Assembly (NCBI RefSeq): GCF_900155605.1
Contig: NZ_LT707420.1
Span: forward strand, 939,576 to 1,003,575
From: Actinomyces marseillensis
GTDB taxonomy: Bacteria > Actinomycetota > Actinomycetes > Actinomycetales > Actinomycetaceae
Reading direction: 5' to 3'
DNA: 64,000 nt
Shown: in pieces, positions 25,696-34,116 of the stretch
Position numbering within the stretch: the stretch's first letter is position 1
Layout of the letters: each line of letters starts with the position of its first letter
Position numbers and translations under genes: made by a program
The notes under the pieces: model-generated
What the model was told of the DNA's origin: nothing
The model's input: only the letters and a program-made list of their open reading frames with translations
Database searches by the model: none

Positions 25696-27456
25696 GTGAA
25701 GACAACATCCAAGGTTCCTCGTCCTGTCGGTTCTGGAATGCCCACGGTCAAGTACCGCGCCTTCCTTGACACCAACCCGGTGGATCTTCCCGATCGCCAG
25801 TGGCCCTCCAAACGCATTACCCATGCGCCCAGGTGGATGTCCACGGATCTGCGTGACGGAAACCAAGCGCTGATTGAGCCCATGGATTCCGCGCGAAAGC
25901 GCAAGATGTTCGATCTTCTTGTTCGCTTGGGCTACAAGGAAATCGAGATCGGCTTCCCCTCGGCATCGCAAACGGACTTTGATTTCGTTCGTTCGCTGCT
26001 TGAAGATGATGCTCTTCCCGAGGAGGTGACGATCTCGGTGCTTACGCAATCGCGCCCCGAGCTCATCGAGCGAACGGTTGAGTCCATCGTTGGTTTCCCG
26101 CGCGCAACAGTGCACCTCTACAACGCAACGGCTCCCGTTTTCCGTGAGGTGGTCTTCAAGGCTGACCGTGCGCAAACCGTTGAGCTTGCCCGCTTTGGTG
26201 CGCGCGAGGTCATTGCGCAGGCTGAACGCCAACTGGGTGACGAGACCATCTTTGGCTTCGAATATTCACCCGAAGTTTTTATTGATACCGAGCGTGATTT
26301 CGCACTGGAAGTGTGCGAAGCCGTTATGGACATCTGGCAGCCACAAGAAGGCCGCGAGATCATCCTCAACCTGCCTTCGACCGTTGAACGCGCGACCCCC
26401 AATGTCTTCGCCGACCAGATCGAGTACATGTCGCGTAACCTTTCCCGACGCGAGCACATTGCGCTGTCTGTTCACCCGCACAATGATCGTGGAACCGGTG
26501 TCGCCAGTGCTGAACTTGCACTCCTCGCCGGCGCAGACCGCATCGAAGGCTGTCTTCTGGGGCAAGGTGAGCGCACCGGTAACGTTGACCTGCTGACCTT
26601 GGGCCTGAATCTTTTCAGCCAGGGAATTGATCCGGGCATCGACTTCTCGGACGTCGACGAGATCCGCCGCACGGTCGAGCACTGCACCCAGATGGAGGCT
26701 TCGCCTCGTGCGCCATACGTTGGCGACCTCGTCTACACAAGTTTCTCGGGATCTCACCAAGACGCAATCAAGAAGGGCTTCGCGGCACGCAAGATCAAGG
26801 TGGACGCCGCCGGAGGCGACGAGAACGCTGTGGTGTGGGAGCTGCCCTACCTTCCCATCGACCCGCACGACGTCGGGCGCTCTTACGAGGCCGTGGTGCG
26901 TGTGAATTCTCAGTCCGGTAAGGGCGGGGTCGCTTACCTCATGTCGCGGGCACACAACTTGGAATTGCCTCGCCGACTGCAAGTCGAATTCTCGAGAATC
27001 GTTCAGCGGCACACCGACACCTACGGCGGCGAAATCAACGCCGACGCACTGTGGAAGATCTTCGCGGACGAATACTTGCCCACCAGCGCTGCTCCCGGCC
27101 TACAGTCGTGGGGCCGCTTCGAATTGCGCAAGTCCCAGGTGGGAACTGTCGACGATGAACACGTTGAATTGCACGCAGAACTTACAGATAACGGTGTGCT
27201 GACCGCGATCGACGCAAACGGAACCGGTCCGATTGATGCTTTCGTGTCAGCCCTGCACCAATTCGATTTGGACGTGCGCGTTCTGGACTACTCCGAGCAC
27301 GCCATGAGCCAGGGTCGCGACGCGAAGGCAGCTTCGTACGTGGAAGCCGCTGTCGACGGACAGATCGTGTGGGGTGTTGGTATCGATTCTTCGATTACCC
27401 GAGCATCCTATAAGGCTGTGATTTCGGCGGTAAACCGCGCGTTGCGCAACCAGTAA
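25696..27456 (+). CDS. leuA: 2-isopropylmalate synthase
   Basis: 586 residues. It condenses acetyl-CoA with 2-ketoisovalerate, the first step of leucine synthesis. WMSTDLRDGNQAL carries the metal-binding Asp, HPHNDRG the HxH-type metal ligands, and GCLLGQGERTGNVDL the G-x-G region. The C-terminal 130 residues form the leucine-binding regulatory domain (DANGTGPIDAF, ALHQFDLDVRVLDYSEHAMSQG). Length matches the actinobacterial LeuA2 type. Single gene, terminator after it. Confidence 0.96.
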   Translation: MKTTSKVPRPVGSGMPTVKYRAFLDTNPVDLPDRQWPSKRITHAPRWMSTDLRDGNQALIEPMDSARKRKMFDLLVRLGYKEIEIGFPSASQTDFDFVRSLLEDDALPEEVTISVLTQSRPELIERTVESIVGFPRATVHLYNATAPVFREVVFKADRAQTVELARFGAREVIAQAERQLGDETIFGFEYSPEVFIDTERDFALEVCEAVMDIWQPQEGREIILNLPSTVERATPNVFADQIEYMSRNLSRREHIALSVHPHNDRGTGVASAELALLAGADRIEGCLLGQGERTGNVDLLTLGLNLFSQGIDPGIDFSDVDEIRRTVEHCTQMEASPRAPYVGDLVYTSFSGSHQDAIKKGFAARKIKVDAAGGDENAVVWELPYLPIDPHDVGRSYEAVVRVNSQSGKGGVAYLMSRAHNLELPRRLQVEFSRIVQRHTDTYGGEINADALWKIFADEYLPTSAAPGLQSWGRFELRKSQVGTVDDEHVELHAELTDNGVLTAIDANGTGPIDAFVSALHQFDLDVRVLDYSEHAMSQGRDAKAASYVEAAVDGQIVWGVGIDSSITRASYKAVISAVNRALRNQ

Positions 27457-27465
27457 ATAGCTGTT

Positions 27466-27503
27466 TTTTGGGGGCGGGCATCAGGTGATGTCCGCCCCCC
27501 AAA
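27466..27503. terminator. Terminator between leuA and the DyP peroxidase
   Basis: Stem 27468-27481 with 27488-27502 (one mismatch, one bulge), loop of 6, flanked by T6 on the left and AAA on the right. It separates convergent genes. Confidence 0.65.
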
Positions 27504-27548
27504 CGTCTCTTCTCATCGCGTGCGCGAAGGAGGATTCAGGCGAAAAGG

Positions 27549-28517
27549 CTACTTGGCCTCGTCAGCGGGGAAAGCTCCATCGGCGATGTCACCAAGGAGG
27601 TCCAGGGAAGGCACAAAGAAAACCTGGCCGAAAAGTACCTTCGAGAAGGTGAGAAGGTAGTCCTTCTTCGACACCATGTTGGTGAGCATTCCTTTGGTGA
27701 CGCTCCAGCGGCCCGCATAACCGATGAAGTAGGTTCCAGTGATCCCGGATGCCGGGTCAGAGAAGGGAACATTCATTCGAATGATCTTGTTCTCTTCTCC
27801 ATCGATGATGAACTTTGAAGTGACGTTGTGTGCATTGGGAGCTTTGGCCTCGTCATCAAGCTCGAGATCGGTGAACTGCTCGCGACCAATCGCCCGCTCT
27901 TGCTCGTGTGTTCCAAGGGAACGCCACGCATCCATGTCGTGGATCCACTTCTGCGCGAAGGCGTACGAACCGCCTGCGAACTGCGGGTCTTCACTGCCGA
28001 CTTCGGCCCACATCGGTGCATCGATCCCGGTCGGGTTCTCGGTCCCATCAATGAAACCGATGATTGCGCGTCCCTCGAGGTAACGGAAACCGTGGGTCTC
28101 ATCCACAACCCTTGCAAAAGCCTTGAAAGCCAAACGGTACTGTTCGGCGACTTCGTAGACAACGGCCTCGCGCTTGGCGCGAATGTGAAGGAAAAGGTCA
28201 GCGTCCGCGCCGATTCCTTCGGGCATAGCGATGGAAGGGGTTTCTGCGTTGACGAGGCCCTTGAACTCCTCAAGTTCCTGCGGGCGGGCTGCACCCGGGA
28301 AAAGATAATCCCAGCCATTGCGGCTCACGCCGATGGAGACTCGCAGATCGTCGCCCTGTGCGCGGATATTCATCGACCGATTGATCGCCTGGGAGGTGTC
28401 AGCAAAATCGCGGAAGGCATCCAACTCTGCGGCCTGATCCTGACGATTAAAACGCAAGTAAACGAAGAGAACGCATTCTCCCGCGTCCTTGTAAACGTCT
28501 TGGGGATGAGTGGACAT
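27549..28517 (-). CDS. DyP-type heme peroxidase
   Basis: 322 residues; ATG with GGAGG 6 bases upstream. It has no signal peptide, so it is cytoplasmic or encapsulated. GFIDGTENP (154-162) holds the catalytic Asp157; APNAHN gives the likely proximal heme His and IIRMNVPFSDP the distal Arg region. This order fits the YfeX-like class. DyPs oxidise aromatic or dye substrates with H2O2, and some release or process porphyrins. I see no encapsulin gene nearby. Located 47 bases after the TetR gene on the same strand, so probably under its control. Confidence 0.93.
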   Translation of the reverse strand: MSTHPQDVYKDAGECVLFVYLRFNRQDQAAELDAFRDFADTSQAINRSMNIRAQGDDLRVSIGVSRNGWDYLFPGAARPQELEEFKGLVNAETPSIAMPEGIGADADLFLHIRAKREAVVYEVAEQYRLAFKAFARVVDETHGFRYLEGRAIIGFIDGTENPTGIDAPMWAEVGSEDPQFAGGSYAFAQKWIHDMDAWRSLGTHEQERAIGREQFTDLELDDEAKAPNAHNVTSKFIIDGEENKIIRMNVPFSDPASGITGTYFIGYAGRWSVTKGMLTNMVSKKDYLLTFSKVLFGQVFFVPSLDLLGDIADGAFPADEAK

Positions 28518-28564
28518 GATGACCTCCATCGTGGGTACCTTCATGTTGATCATAGGTCGTGGAA

Positions 28565-29167
28565 CTAGCGTTTGCCCTCGCGGCGAATGAGTGGGGGAGG
28601 AGCATTAGTCGAGTAACGAGCAAGCGCCGTTGCAACCGAGCCACGCATGATGACCTCAATATTCTCGGTCAGAATGTAGGGATCTGCTTGCATGTCCCGA
28701 TTGAGCCAGTGGAATAGATGCGCGACGACGCTCAAGGTGAAGTGATCGATGATGAAATCACGCCGGGCTGGGTCAAGGGGAGTTGTTCCTTCCAATTCGT
28801 TGATGATTGCCCGCATCATTTCCCGGAAAGCGCGGTAGAAAAATTCCTCGATTTCACTGCGACTGAGGGAAGAAACGACCGCATAGGTCTGCTCGCGGTG
28901 CTCGCTCATGTAGACCAAGAGCTCGCAGAATCCATCGGACCACTCCCGGTAGGTTGCATGAGCCATGATGTGCGTGACGATCTCGCGCTCGAAGACCCAG
29001 GTGGCCAGGGACATGACATCGGGGAAGTGGTAATAAAAAGCCTGGCGCGTGACCCCTGCTATTTCCGTGAGGCGGCGAACCGTCACTTTGGTGAGCGGTG
29101 TGGTTATGAGCTCCTCTTTGAGGGCGTTGCCGAGCCTCTCGCGGGTTAGCTCTGCGTTGGTCGACAT
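28565..29167 (-). CDS. TetR/AcrR family regulator
   Basis: 200 residues. N-terminal helix-turn-helix VTVRRLTEIAGVTRQAFYYHF (about 28-48), then an all-helical effector domain of the type with a TetR_C-like HWLNRDM segment. It is transcribed away from the DUF5692 gene with a palindrome between them, and toward the peroxidase. It most likely represses itself, the peroxidase and the DUF5692 gene. Ligand unknown. Confidence 0.92.
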   Translation of the reverse strand: MSTNAELTRERLGNALKEELITTPLTKVTVRRLTEIAGVTRQAFYYHFPDVMSLATWVFEREIVTHIMAHATYREWSDGFCELLVYMSEHREQTYAVVSSLSRSEIEEFFYRAFREMMRAIINELEGTTPLDPARRDFIIDHFTLSVVAHLFHWLNRDMQADPYILTENIEVIMRGSVATALARYSTNAPPPLIRREGKR

Positions 29168-29235
29168 GAATGTCCTAGGTCAATAGTCCTGTGTGATGGC
29201 TGAATGGGGACACGTGGGATGCCGTGCTCCTTCGA

Positions 29236-29265
29236 GTATTAGACACTTTCGATTCGGTGTCCAAT
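29236..29265. promoter_or_regulatory. TetR operator with embedded tetR promoter
   Basis: Half-sites ATTAGACAC (29238-29246) and GTGTCCAAT (29257-29265) match at 8 of 9 positions with a 10-base centre. On the minus strand TTGGAC (29259-29264), a 17-base spacer and TAATAC (29236-29241) make a good promoter almost fully inside the operator. Self-repression is the natural reading. Confidence 0.7.
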
Positions 29266-29293
29266 GACTCGCGCGAGAAGTGCCTCTTAGAGT
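29265..29293 (+). promoter_or_regulatory. Candidate promoter of the DUF5692 gene
   Basis: TGACTC (29265-29270), 17-base spacer, TAGAGT (29288-29293). The -35 abuts the right operator half-site, so one bound repressor could close both promoters. Confidence 0.4.
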
Positions 29294-29329
29294 GAGCGCA
29301 TCACCTTGTTTCACAAAGGAGTTGGAGAC

Positions 29330-30253
29330 ATGTTCCTCTTCGAGTCAATTCCCTGGTACTCCTGGCTTGCCTGGTTCGGGGTACTTGCCGCTTTGATCAT
29401 TGGCAATGAGATCACCCGACGCTGGAAGTGGGCGGGGATCGCAATCTTCATTGTTCTTCCCATCGTTTTGACCATCTTTGTCTGGCCCTCAACAGCGGGT
29501 CCTGATTCCTCGACAGGAACCTGGTTCCACTGGGTCAAGGTCTATTCCGCCCTCGCGGGATGCCTGGGCTTCATGACAATCCGCTACATTCCCAAGTTGC
29601 AGACGAATCGTTGGGCGCTTGCTTTCCCGCCGGCGATCTTGGCCATTAACATCACCGAGGCCTGCATCCGTGACTTCCAAGTCGGTGCCATGGGCGTGCG
29701 TGAGATGGTCGATGGAGTCTTCATGGTCTCCGGTCCCTGGAACTATATGAACGGTATCGCTGGTTTGCTCAACCTGCTGACGATCTGTGGCTGGTTTGGA
29801 ATCTTTATCTCTCGTGATAAAGAAAAGGACATGATCTGGCCCGACATGCTGTGGTTCTGGATTATCGCTTACGATCTGTGGAACTTCGCGTATGTGTACA
29901 ACTGCGTGGGAGACCACTCCTTCTATGCGGGTGCGGCTCTGCTGATTTCCTGCACCATCCCCGCCTTCTTCATTAAACGAGGCGCATGGCTCCAGCACCG
30001 CGCGCACACCCTGGCACTGTGGATGATGTTCACCATGGCAGTGCCCTCATTCGTCACCTCATCGAAGTTCGCAGTCAATGCCTCTCACAATGACGCGGCC
30101 CTCATGACCGTTTCTGCGATCGCACTCGCGGCTAACGTGGCCGTTGCGCTCTACCAGATCTACGTGATTGTCCGTGGGCGTAAGAATCCGCTGCGCGATG
30201 AACTCTACACCGATCTCGAGGCATACAAGAGCGTTCGCGAGGCAAATATCTGA
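29330..30253 (+). CDS. DUF5692 family membrane protein
   Basis: 307 residues, ATG with AAAGGAG upstream. About eight to nine hydrophobic helices, Trp-rich (WYSWLAWFG, WPDMLWFW, WNFAYVYNC). The fold is not known to me; the name DUF5692 is from memory of the family and should be checked. Proteins of this kind often sit beside a TetR-type regulator, as here. A transport or sensing role in the membrane is possible but unproven. Followed by a strong terminator. Confidence 0.72.
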   Translation: MFLFESIPWYSWLAWFGVLAALIIGNEITRRWKWAGIAIFIVLPIVLTIFVWPSTAGPDSSTGTWFHWVKVYSALAGCLGFMTIRYIPKLQTNRWALAFPPAILAINITEACIRDFQVGAMGVREMVDGVFMVSGPWNYMNGIAGLLNLLTICGWFGIFISRDKEKDMIWPDMLWFWIIAYDLWNFAYVYNCVGDHSFYAGAALLISCTIPAFFIKRGAWLQHRAHTLALWMMFTMAVPSFVTSSKFAVNASHNDAALMTVSAIALAANVAVALYQIYVIVRGRKNPLRDELYTDLEAYKSVREANI

Positions 30254-30327
30254 GTGTTCGTGATTTAGATCCTTCACATACTCCGAATCAATGCGGAGGA
30301 GGCAGGATCTGAAGTCACGCAGGCATA

Positions 30328-30365
30328 TTGCGCTTGGGGCCGCTTCGGCCCCAAGCGCAATTTTG
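30328..30365 (+). terminator. Terminator after the DUF5692 gene
   Basis: Perfect 15-bp stem (30328-30342 with 30346-30360), 3-base loop, followed by TTTT. Confidence 0.93.
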
Positions 30366-30397
30366 TGTCGCGTCGAGCCTGGGCTGGCGGAGAATGT

Positions 30398-30403
30398 GAA
30401 AAT
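30398..30403 (+). promoter_or_regulatory. -10 element for recO
   Basis: GAAAAT lies 6 bases before the GTG start, as at leuA and dgt. AGGAAG directly abuts GTG and is too close for a ribosome site. Confidence 0.35.
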
Positions 30404-30409
30404 AGGAAG

Positions 30410-31153
30410 GTGATCAGGAGTTACAGGGACGAGGCCGTGGTTTTGCGTACGCAAAAACTCGGCGAGGCCGATCGAATTATCTGGCTTCTGACCTCTGAAC
30501 ACGGCCAGGTTCGCGCTGTTGCCAAAGGCGTGCGTCGAACGACATCAAAGTTCGGAGCACGACTCGAGCCCTTCTCTGTCGTTGACATCCAGCTTCATCG
30601 CGGTCGTAGCCTTGACACGATCCTTCAGGTTGAAACGATTGCCTCCCACGGGGAAATGCTCGCTTCTGACTACGAACTCTACTCACGGGCCTCGGTCATC
30701 GTCGAAACCGCAGATAAACTTTCAAGCGATGGAGACGATGGAACCCACCAGCAATACCTGCTACTGGTCGGAGCTCTCCACGCGCTGTCTCATCGCCGGC
30801 ACGACCCAGCCCTGATCTTGGCCTCGTACATGCTTCGCGCCCTGGCGATTGCAGGCTGGGCCCCCTCCTGTTTCGACTGCGCAGTGTGTGGAGCCGAAGG
30901 GCCGCACGCTGCCTTCTCGATCACCGAAGGTGGCGCCGTGTGCGAGAACTGCCGTCCTCCCGGTGCTTCGCTTCCGGCCCCTGACTCAATGGAACTCATG
31001 GGATCTCTTCTGAGCGGTGATTGGCATGACGCTGATAACTCGCCGACGTGGGCGCGCTCGGAAATGATGGGACTTGTTTCTAGCTACACTCAATGGCATA
31101 TCGAGCGACGCTTAAAATCATTGCAACTCCTGGAAAGGAGCGCACACGGATGA
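30410..31153 (+). CDS. recO: DNA repair protein RecO
   Basis: 247 residues from GTG 30410 (VIRSYRDEAVVLRTQKLGEADRI in shape). OB-fold N-domain with AVAKGVRRTTSKFGARLEPF, then a helical domain with a four-Cys zinc site (CFDCAVCG ... CENC) present in most bacterial RecO proteins. It loads RecA with RecR and anneals SSB-coated DNA. Coupled to uppS by ATGA overlap, the usual pairing in actinobacteria. Confidence 0.95.
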   Translation: MIRSYRDEAVVLRTQKLGEADRIIWLLTSEHGQVRAVAKGVRRTTSKFGARLEPFSVVDIQLHRGRSLDTILQVETIASHGEMLASDYELYSRASVIVETADKLSSDGDDGTHQQYLLLVGALHALSHRRHDPALILASYMLRALAIAGWAPSCFDCAVCGAEGPHAAFSITEGGAVCENCRPPGASLPAPDSMELMGSLLSGDWHDADNSPTWARSEMMGLVSSYTQWHIERRLKSLQLLERSAHG

Positions 31154-31989
31154 GCCCTGAATTTGCGCAACTGACGCCCATGGATCGCGCACCCAAGGAC
31201 CCACGTCAGCCGGTCGCAGGACCGGGGCAGTGGCCTCGGCAAGCACCCGAATTTGCGGCCGGGGAAGTACCCCGCCACGTCGCCATCATCATGGACGGGA
31301 ACGGGCGCTGGGCCAATGATCGGGGGCTTCCGCGCACCGAGGGACACCGAGCCGGCGAGTATGCGCTTCTCGACACGATCGCCGGGGCCATCGATGCGGG
31401 AGTGCGTTATCTTTCCGTCTACACCTTCTCGACGGAAAACTGGAAGCGCTCGCCCGCAGAGGTCCGCTTCATCATGAGCTACGCCAGTGATGTCTTGGCT
31501 AGGCGCACGGAGTTGCTGAACCAGTGGGGAGTGCACGTGCGTTGGAGCGGTCGCGAGCCGAAGCTGTGGAAATCGGTCATTCACGCTTTGGAGCGCGCGG
31601 AGGAAAAGACGCGTCAGAACACCACTTTGGATTTGGTGATGTGCGTGAATTACGGGGGCCGCGCAGAAATAGCAGATGCTGCGCGCTCGATCGCGCAAGA
31701 TGTTGCCGCGGGGCGTTTGTCGCCGCGCGGGGTGAACGAGCGGACTTTTGCGCGTCACCTGTATCTGCCTGATGTGCCCGACGTTGACTTGATGATTCGA
31801 ACCTCGGGGGAGCAGAGGCTCTCGAACTATATGCTGTGGCAGATGGCCTATGCAGAGTTCATGTTTAGCTCGAGGCCGTGGCCGACTTTTGATCGTGAGG
31901 CTCTGTGGGACTGCCTTCTTGAATATGCCGGGCGTGAGCGGCGCTTCGGTGGCGCTCAGGACCTTGTGGCTGGCGGGGCTGGCGCTTAG
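31150..31989 (+). CDS. uppS: Isoprenyl (undecaprenyl) diphosphate synthase
   Basis: 279 residues; AAAGGAG upstream and overlap with the recO stop. HVAIIMDGNGRWA carries the catalytic Asp, followed by RTEGHRAG, VYTFSTENWKRS, VNYGGRAEI and the DLMIRTSGEQRLSNYMLWQ substrate region with E-F at the end. cis-Prenyl transferase that makes the lipid carrier for cell-wall synthesis; the long-chain (decaprenyl) form is typical in this phylum. The N-terminus has a 45-residue Pro-rich extension. The stop lies in a 30-bp tandem duplication. Confidence 0.95.
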   Translation: MSPEFAQLTPMDRAPKDPRQPVAGPGQWPRQAPEFAAGEVPRHVAIIMDGNGRWANDRGLPRTEGHRAGEYALLDTIAGAIDAGVRYLSVYTFSTENWKRSPAEVRFIMSYASDVLARRTELLNQWGVHVRWSGREPKLWKSVIHALERAEEKTRQNTTLDLVMCVNYGGRAEIADAARSIAQDVAAGRLSPRGVNERTFARHLYLPDVPDVDLMIRTSGEQRLSNYMLWQMAYAEFMFSSRPWPTFDREALWDCLLEYAGRERRFGGAQDLVAGGAGA

Positions 31990-32010
31990 GGCCTTGTGGC
32001 TGGGGGGCTG
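31951..32010 (+). repeat. 30-bp tandem duplication across the uppS stop
   Basis: 31951-31980 and 31981-32010 are related copies (GGCGCT[C/T]AGG, then CCTTGTGGCTGG). In copy 1 the third codon is CAG; in copy 2 it is the TAG stop. The rest of the gap to 32168 shows only a small GGCGCT-TTGT-AGCGCC hairpin (32026-32041). Confidence 0.7.
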
Positions 32011-32168
32011 GCGAATAGCCGAGGTGGCGCTTTGTAGCGCCTCGTTCCTGCCCCCTCCACGCTAGCTCCACATGAAGTCGGTGAATGTCACAGGCTATGG
32101 CGTGTGTCTTTTTGCGACTTCCTGTGTCTTTTGGAGGAGGAGACGGAGGAAGGCACGGATGTCGTGTG

Positions 32169-32747
32169 CTATTCCGCGACTTCGTGTGTCAATTCGGTTT
32201 GAAGATGTTCGTGAAGGTGTTCGTGCAGGTGCTCATACCCGTGCTCGAGGCTCTGTTCGCTTTCATGCCCGCGGCGTCGCTTGACGAGAACAAGCGTCGA
32301 GACAACCGCAGCAACCGCAAGCAGGCCAAGCCAACCCCACACTGAACCAGCTGCCGCGCGCACAACCGCCATCCACACGGCAAGCATGCCCAGACCGTAC
32401 ATGATCGACCAAGCGATACAGCCCGGAATCATCGCGAGCGTGTACTTTTTCCACGACATTCGCACGACGCCCGCGCCGGCATTGACAGCAGTCTGAACGC
32501 CGACAGTGAGGAAACAGAGGGGAATGATGACGATTCCCCACTGCTCGAGCAGCCGAGCACCGTACTTCGGGACGGGCCCCTCAAACCAAGCAGCGATCTT
32601 TCCTCGCAGGCCGTTCTTTCCCGCAGAGGCCAATGCGCCTTTAGCTGCCGCGCGACCCAGCCAATAGGTCAGCTGTGCGCGATGAAAAACGACGAAAAAC
32701 AGGAAGATAAAGAGCGGCAGTCCCGAGGATGCCCATGAGGGTGTCAA
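32169..32747 (-). CDS. DedA/SNARE-associated-like membrane protein with His-rich tail
   Basis: 192 residues from a TTG start that overlaps the zur stop (TTGA), with four or so membrane helices. GLRGKIAAWFEGPVPKYG, LEQWGIVIIPLCFLTVGVQT and MSWKKYTLAMIPGCIAW resemble the DedA re-entrant region with its conserved Gly/Pro/Arg pattern, though the family F/Y-x-x-x-R motif is not obvious. The last 32 residues contain 8 His spaced as EHLHEHLHEHL, likely a cytoplasmic metal-binding tail. As last gene of a zinc-uptake operon a role in zinc handling is plausible but inferred. Confidence 0.75.
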   Translation of the reverse strand: MTPSWASSGLPLFIFLFFVVFHRAQLTYWLGRAAAKGALASAGKNGLRGKIAAWFEGPVPKYGARLLEQWGIVIIPLCFLTVGVQTAVNAGAGVVRMSWKKYTLAMIPGCIAWSIMYGLGMLAVWMAVVRAAAGSVWGWLGLLAVAAVVSTLVLVKRRRGHESEQSLEHGYEHLHEHLHEHLQTELTHEVAE

Positions 32748-33139
32748 TTGTTTGCCTTTCGCGTGCAGTCGGCGCACAGGCCAAAGAGTTCAATCGAGTG
32801 CTCAATCTGGGTGTAACCGTGCGTCTGCGCAACCGTAGAAACCCACTTTTCAAGTTCTTCAACACCCAAATCCTCGGCTCGCCCACAATTGCGGCACACC
32901 AGGTGGTGGTGATGCGTGTGAGTGTCGCACTTGCGATACAGGGCCTCGCCCTCGCTGGAGCGCAGGACGTCAATTTGATGGTCTTCAGCCAATGCCTGGA
33001 GGTTGCGATAAACCGTCGCCAAGCCGATCTTGTGCCCGCGCGAGGTGAGGTCCTCGAAGACCTTCTGCGCGCTGCGGAAGTCGCGGTGCTCGCTGAGGTT
33101 GTCGAAAACCGCCTGGCGTTGCTTGGTCATTCGCTCCAT
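32744..33139 (-). CDS. zur: Fur-family zinc uptake regulator Zur
   Basis: 131 residues; ATG with AAAGGAT upstream. Winged helix (FRSAQKVFEDL ... IGLATVYRNLQAL), then the metal-binding dimer domain THTHHHHLVCRNCGRAE with two CxxC pairs (CRNC and CADC near the C-terminus), the structural zinc site. Position inside a Znu-type operon points to Zur rather than Fur, PerR or Nur. With zinc bound it should repress the operon through the boxes at 35958-35994. Confidence 0.92.
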   Translation of the reverse strand: MERMTKQRQAVFDNLSEHRDFRSAQKVFEDLTSRGHKIGLATVYRNLQALAEDHQIDVLRSSEGEALYRKCDTHTHHHHLVCRNCGRAEDLGVEELEKWVSTVAQTHGYTQIEHSIELFGLCADCTRKANN

Positions 33140-33183
33140 GGCGATCCTTTCATTGACGAGGCCTGTCTTCCTTCTTTGTATCC

Positions 33184-34116
33184 CTAGCCGCGTGCGGTGG
33201 TGGCGTGTGCGTGGTCCGTGCGCGAGGCCTCGGGATGGACGGCAGGGGCGGATAGTGCGCGCAGCCTCTGCTTGCGGCGGAAATGATCGCTTAGGCCTCG
33301 GATTCCGTATCCAACAGCATAGAGAGCAATCGCGCCGACAACAATTGTTGCGCCGGGGGAAAGGTCGACGTAGTAAGTCAGGGTTAAACCGCCCAGACAT
33401 AGCACTGCCCCCAGGAGCATCGCATACGCCATGGTTCGGCGGAAGGAATGTGCACCCAATTGCGCGATGGCTACGGGAACGATCATGAGAGCCGAGACGA
33501 GGAGCGACCCAACGATTCGCATCGCGACGACAACTGTAAGGGCTGACAAAATCGCGATGAGCATGGTGAGTGCACGCACGGGTAGCCCGGTCGAGCGAGC
33601 GAATTCCTCGTCATTAGTGACCGCGTAGAGCGCGGGAAGCAAGCCGATACCGATCACGACAATGACAATCGCCAGGAGGCAAATCGACCACACGTCACTA
33701 CTTGAAACAGTTGAAATTGAGCCGAAAAGATAGGCATTCAGCTGGGAGGATGTGCCATTGGCCAGCCCGATGAGCAGTACGCCTCCGGCGATGCCGCCGT
33801 AAAAGAGCATGGCAAGGGCGACGTCTGAGGAAGTTCGCCCGGACTGGCGGACAAGCTCGATGGTAATTGCGCCAAGTAAGGACACAACTAGGGCCCCGGG
33901 GATTGCCCATTGATCATGCGGCGTGACATTTGCAGCGGTTCCGGCGAGCCATCCCAGTGCCACACCCGTCAAGGAGATGTGGCCGATCCCGTCACCGAGC
34001 ATCGCGAGGCGACGGTGCACCAGGTAGGTCCCGACGATTGGCGCGCATAAACCGACCAAGAGCGCAGCAAGAAGGGATCGTTGCATCAAAGGGGATGCGA
34101 GCATATCAAAGATCAT
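33184..34116 (-). CDS. znuB: Zinc ABC transporter permease
   Basis: 310 residues, about 8-9 membrane helices, ABC-3 family. Typical features: LVHRRLAMLGDGIGHISLTGVALGWL near the N-terminus, YLFGSI, and MRIVGSLLVSALMIVPVAIAQLGAHSFRRTM. It forms the membrane channel for zinc with ZnuC. The tail after the last helix is basic and ends TDHAHATTARG. Start overlaps the znuC stop (ATGA). Confidence 0.94.
   Translation of the reverse strand: MIFDMLASPLMQRSLLAALLVGLCAPIVGTYLVHRRLAMLGDGIGHISLTGVALGWLAGTAANVTPHDQWAIPGALVVSLLGAITIELVRQSGRTSSDVALAMLFYGGIAGGVLLIGLANGTSSQLNAYLFGSISTVSSSDVWSICLLAIVIVVIGIGLLPALYAVTNDEEFARSTGLPVRALTMLIAILSALTVVVAMRIVGSLLVSALMIVPVAIAQLGAHSFRRTMAYAMLLGAVLCLGGLTLTYYVDLSPGATIVVGAIALYAVGYGIRGLSDHFRRKQRLRALSAPAVHPEASRTDHAHATTARG

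Noticed and set aside
31990..32168. A small gene between uppS and the DedA-like gene
   Set aside because: Short open frames here lack ribosome sites and resemble no protein; the region is best seen as a convergent spacer.
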